Shown piece by piece: positions 10,434-12,274 of a stretch of DNA of 12,274 nucleotides. The position numbers and the translations under genes were made by a program. The notes beneath the pieces were generated by a model, which ran no database searches, had not been told where the DNA came from, and worked only from the letters and a program-made list of their open reading frames with translations. Each line of letters opens with the position of its first letter. Position 1 is the first letter of the stretch. Source of the DNA: Spirochaetae bacterium HGW-Spirochaetae-7 (lineage in GTDB: Bacteria; Spirochaetota; Spirochaetia; Treponematales; UBA12059); NCBI GenBank assembly GCA_002839245.1, contig PGXR01000079.1, positions 1-12,274 of the forward strand. Reading direction: 5' to 3'.

Positions 10434-12274
10434 TCAGTCGAGCAGCGTTCCGGCGGGGCCAGCCCTGTCGGATACCAGCCTCCTGTCCGCGCCGGTCCTG
10501 AGCATGGGGATGTCGTCGTAGCGACCGGAGTTGTTCCAGAACAGCAACCCTTCGTTCGACGCGTCCCTGACTCCGTCGACCTCGAGGGCGACGTAGGCCG
10601 GCGAGTACCAGTCCCGGTCGTAGCGTACGTTAAGGTAGAAGGCCTGCACGTAGGGCCGCACCACGACTCGCTTCCTGGCGATGTATGAATTTCTAAGCGT
10701 CCCGAGCCGGTATATCCTGTACGGTCGCCTTGCCGCCGGGGCAAAACCCAGGAAGCCCTGCTCGAAGTGCGATGGGTAGAACATCGGGCATATCGCGTCG
10801 ACGTAGCGGGCCAGCATTTCCACGTCCTGGCCAGTGCGCACTCCTGAACGGTACCAGCCGTTCGCCCCGTAGATGTCGATGCTGATGGGGGCGTTGATGT
10901 TCTCTCGCGCATAGGACAGGAACGACATGAGGGCGCTCTCCATGTCCATGCCCGCGTCCTTCCAGCGAAAACTGGCGTCGGCCAGGTTGGCGCCATCGGT
11001 CGGGAAGCGGATGTAGTCGAACTGCACCTCGTCGAAGCCGCGCGAGATGATCTCCTTCGCTATGGCGACATTGTATTCCCAGACTTTTTCGCAATACGGA
11101 TCGACCCAGTATTCGCCGTTGTACTTCCGCTCCGTCACCGTGGTCGTGGCCGGCGCTGCGGTGGACGGCGGAGCACCTGCCGGCACAGGCACGGGCACTT
11201 CGGTGTTCACGAGTTCGTAGCCGCGCCAGGCCTTCGATTCCCTGCCGTCCCATACCGCCCAGGCGCCTCCGGAATACTCGTGCAGGCGCTGGTCCTTGAA
11301 CACCACGATCCTGGCTATCAGGTAACGTCCCTTGGCCTTCATCTCGGACACGAATTCCTCGACGTCGAGCGGATTCGATGTCCTGCCTATGGCCTTGATC
11401 AGAGGATCCCGCGGCTCGAAACGCAACCTCCCGTTGTCGTCCTTCAGGTCGACGACGACCGAGTCGAGGCCCCTGTCGGTCATCAGCGAGTCGTACTTGG
11501 CGCGGCTATCGGGGCTGACCATGAAGCCGGTCTGGAGGTAGATGCCGTGGCGGCCATCGGCGATGGCGCGGTACGGCTTGTCGCTCCTGAAAGCAGCGAG
11601 CCACAGTTCCGAAAGGTTGAGCGTCGGCGCGGTCGAGCCGGGCGCGCCCGGGACGTATATCGATTCTATCTGGGCCGGGACGAGGGCCGCCGCCGCCAGC
11701 ACGGCGCTCGTATCGCCGCCGGCCCTGGAGGAGGAGCCCCGGTCGGTATCCAGGCGCATCACCGCGCCGTCGGTCATGTAGACGAGGCCGTCGGGCCTTG
11801 GCTGCAGCGAGTCGAAGACGCCGAAGTCGGCTTCTTCCTTGTAAACCACCCGGAAGGCCCTGGCCGCGAAGTCGTAGCGGTACAGCCTCGGCATGAACGA
11901 GTTGGCCGCCCATACCGCTGGCCCGTCGGCGCGCGCCTCGACGACGATATCGGACACCTCGTCGGGACTGCCGGCCGGATCGATCCTGCCCAGGTCGCCG
12001 CCTATCTCGCGCCATGGCCCGGCGCCCGCCTTGACGAAAGGGCCCTTGAGCGCGTGCGACGCGAATACCAGCAGCTCCGGGCGGCTCGTCACCGCGACCG
12101 CCTTGATGCCCGGCTGCGGCGACGGCGACGGGAAGGCCTGCCACGAGAGACCGCCGTCACGCGTCAGGAAGACCTGGTCCTTGGTGCAGGTGACGAGCGT
12201 GGACGGGTCGTATGGGTCTACCTCGAGGTCCTTGAGCTCCTGTACTTCCCTGGTGAACGACTTTACGCCATTGT
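10434..12274 (-). CDS. Putative glycoside hydrolase (DUF4015/GH13-like) with Asp-box N-terminal part, N-terminus missing
   Basis: The reverse frame is open from the window edge to a TGA at 10434, giving 612 codons plus two bases. A GTG at 12092 was rejected as start because the frame above it encodes clear protein, including an Asp-box T-R-D-G-G-L-S-W (12164-12141) of the kind that recurs in BNR/sialidase-like propellers. Numbering from the first full codon, residues 1-230 look like propeller-type beta structure. Residues 242-585 match the DUF4015 (PF13200) putative glycosyl hydrolase pattern: V-V-D-L-K-D-D-N-G, then FDEVQFDYIRFP (11036-11001) with the likely catalytic Asp, then I-S-I-D-I-Y-G and M-F-Y-P-S-H-F. 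A Pro/Thr/Ala-rich insertion (about 11130-11205) interrupts the catalytic domain. The substrate is unknown; the family is predicted to act on polysaccharide. A signal peptide would lie outside the window. Confidence 0.88.
   Translation of the reverse strand, partial: NGVKSFTREVQELKDLEVDPYDPSTLVTCTKDQVFLTRDGGLSWQAFPSPSPQPGIKAVAVTSRPELLVFASHALKGPFVKAGAGPWREIGGDLGRIDPAGSPDEVSDIVVEARADGPAVWAANSFMPRLYRYDFAARAFRVVYKEEADFGVFDSLQPRPDGLVYMTDGAVMRLDTDRGSSSRAGGDTSAVLAAAALVPAQIESIYVPGAPGSTAPTLNLSELWLAAFRSDKPYRAIADGRHGIYLQTGFMVSPDSRAKYDSLMTDRGLDSVVVDLKDDNGRLRFEPRDPLIKAIGRTSNPLDVEEFVSEMKAKGRYLIARIVVFKDQRLHEYSGGAWAVWDGRESKAWRGYELVNTEVPVPVPAGAPPSTAAPATTTVTERKYNGEYWVDPYCEKVWEYNVAIAKEIISRGFDEVQFDYIRFPTDGANLADASFRWKDAGMDMESALMSFLSYARENINAPISIDIYGANGWYRSGVRTGQDVEMLARYVDAICPMFYPSHFEQGFLGFAPAARRPYRIYRLGTLRNSYIARKRVVVRPYVQAFYLNVRYDRDWYSPAYVALEVDGVRDASNEGLLFWNNSGRYDDIPMLRTGADRRLVSDRAGPAGTLLD

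Noticed and set aside
10434..12092. GTG at 12092 as start of the glycoside hydrolase
   Set aside because: The frame stays open to the window edge and the upstream part encodes an Asp-box, so the gene begins outside the window.

Overview
The window is GC-rich, densely packed bacterial chromosome with no sign of mobile DNA. The gene set suggests a free-living or gut spirochaete (Spirochaetales/Treponema relatives). The main pointers are a lipoprotein ApbE flavin transferase resembling treponemal Ftp, a DbpA-type RNA-binding domain detached from any helicase, and a DUF4015-type putative glycoside hydrolase. This assignment is an inference from family knowledge; no ribosomal or other phylogenetic marker is present.

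Layout, left to right. (1) 1-152, minus: the first 50 codons of an exported protein or lipoprotein cut by the window edge. (2) 258-1268, plus: an orphan DbpA RNA-binding-domain protein with an 18-bp coding repeat and an acidic tail; it overlaps tail-to-tail with (3) an unrecognised membrane protein, 1252-2136 minus. (4) 2189-2854, plus: an MBL-fold hydrolase. Its stop codon lies inside a long AT-rich palindrome that separates it from (5) the ApbE/Ftp-like lipoprotein, 2927-3994 plus. A tandem 20-bp repeat sits at the convergent junction that follows. (6) 9571 down to 4039, minus: a tight four-gene operon in the order PAS-degenerate GGDEF-EAL, PAP2 phosphatase, molybdenum hydroxylase large subunit, [2Fe-2S] small subunit, with junctions that touch or overlap. 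(7) 9665-9747, plus: tRNA-Leu(CAA), followed after only 20 nt by (8) a LUD/LutC-like protein, 9768-10409. (9) 10434 to the right edge, minus: a large protein with an Asp-box (BNR-like) N-terminal part and a DUF4015-type catalytic domain, truncated at its N-terminus by the window end.

How the genes may work together. The minus operon joins a probable c-di-GMP phosphodiesterase, a membrane lipid or pyrophosphate phosphatase and a two-subunit molybdenum hydroxylase that lacks the usual FAD subunit. No standard pathway links these. The ApbE protein covalently flavinylates exported proteins; its targets are not in the window.

Expression signals fall into two classes. Five genes have strong Shine-Dalgarno sequences 6-7 nt from the start. 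Three promoter-proximal genes (minus at 152, plus at 2189, minus at 9571) lack one and instead have a -10-like hexamer 6-8 nt before the ATG, consistent with leaderless mRNAs. The clearest items for follow-up are this leaderless pattern, the mixed operon with its degenerate GGDEF motif, the palindrome at 2852-2893 and the tRNA-mRNA arrangement.
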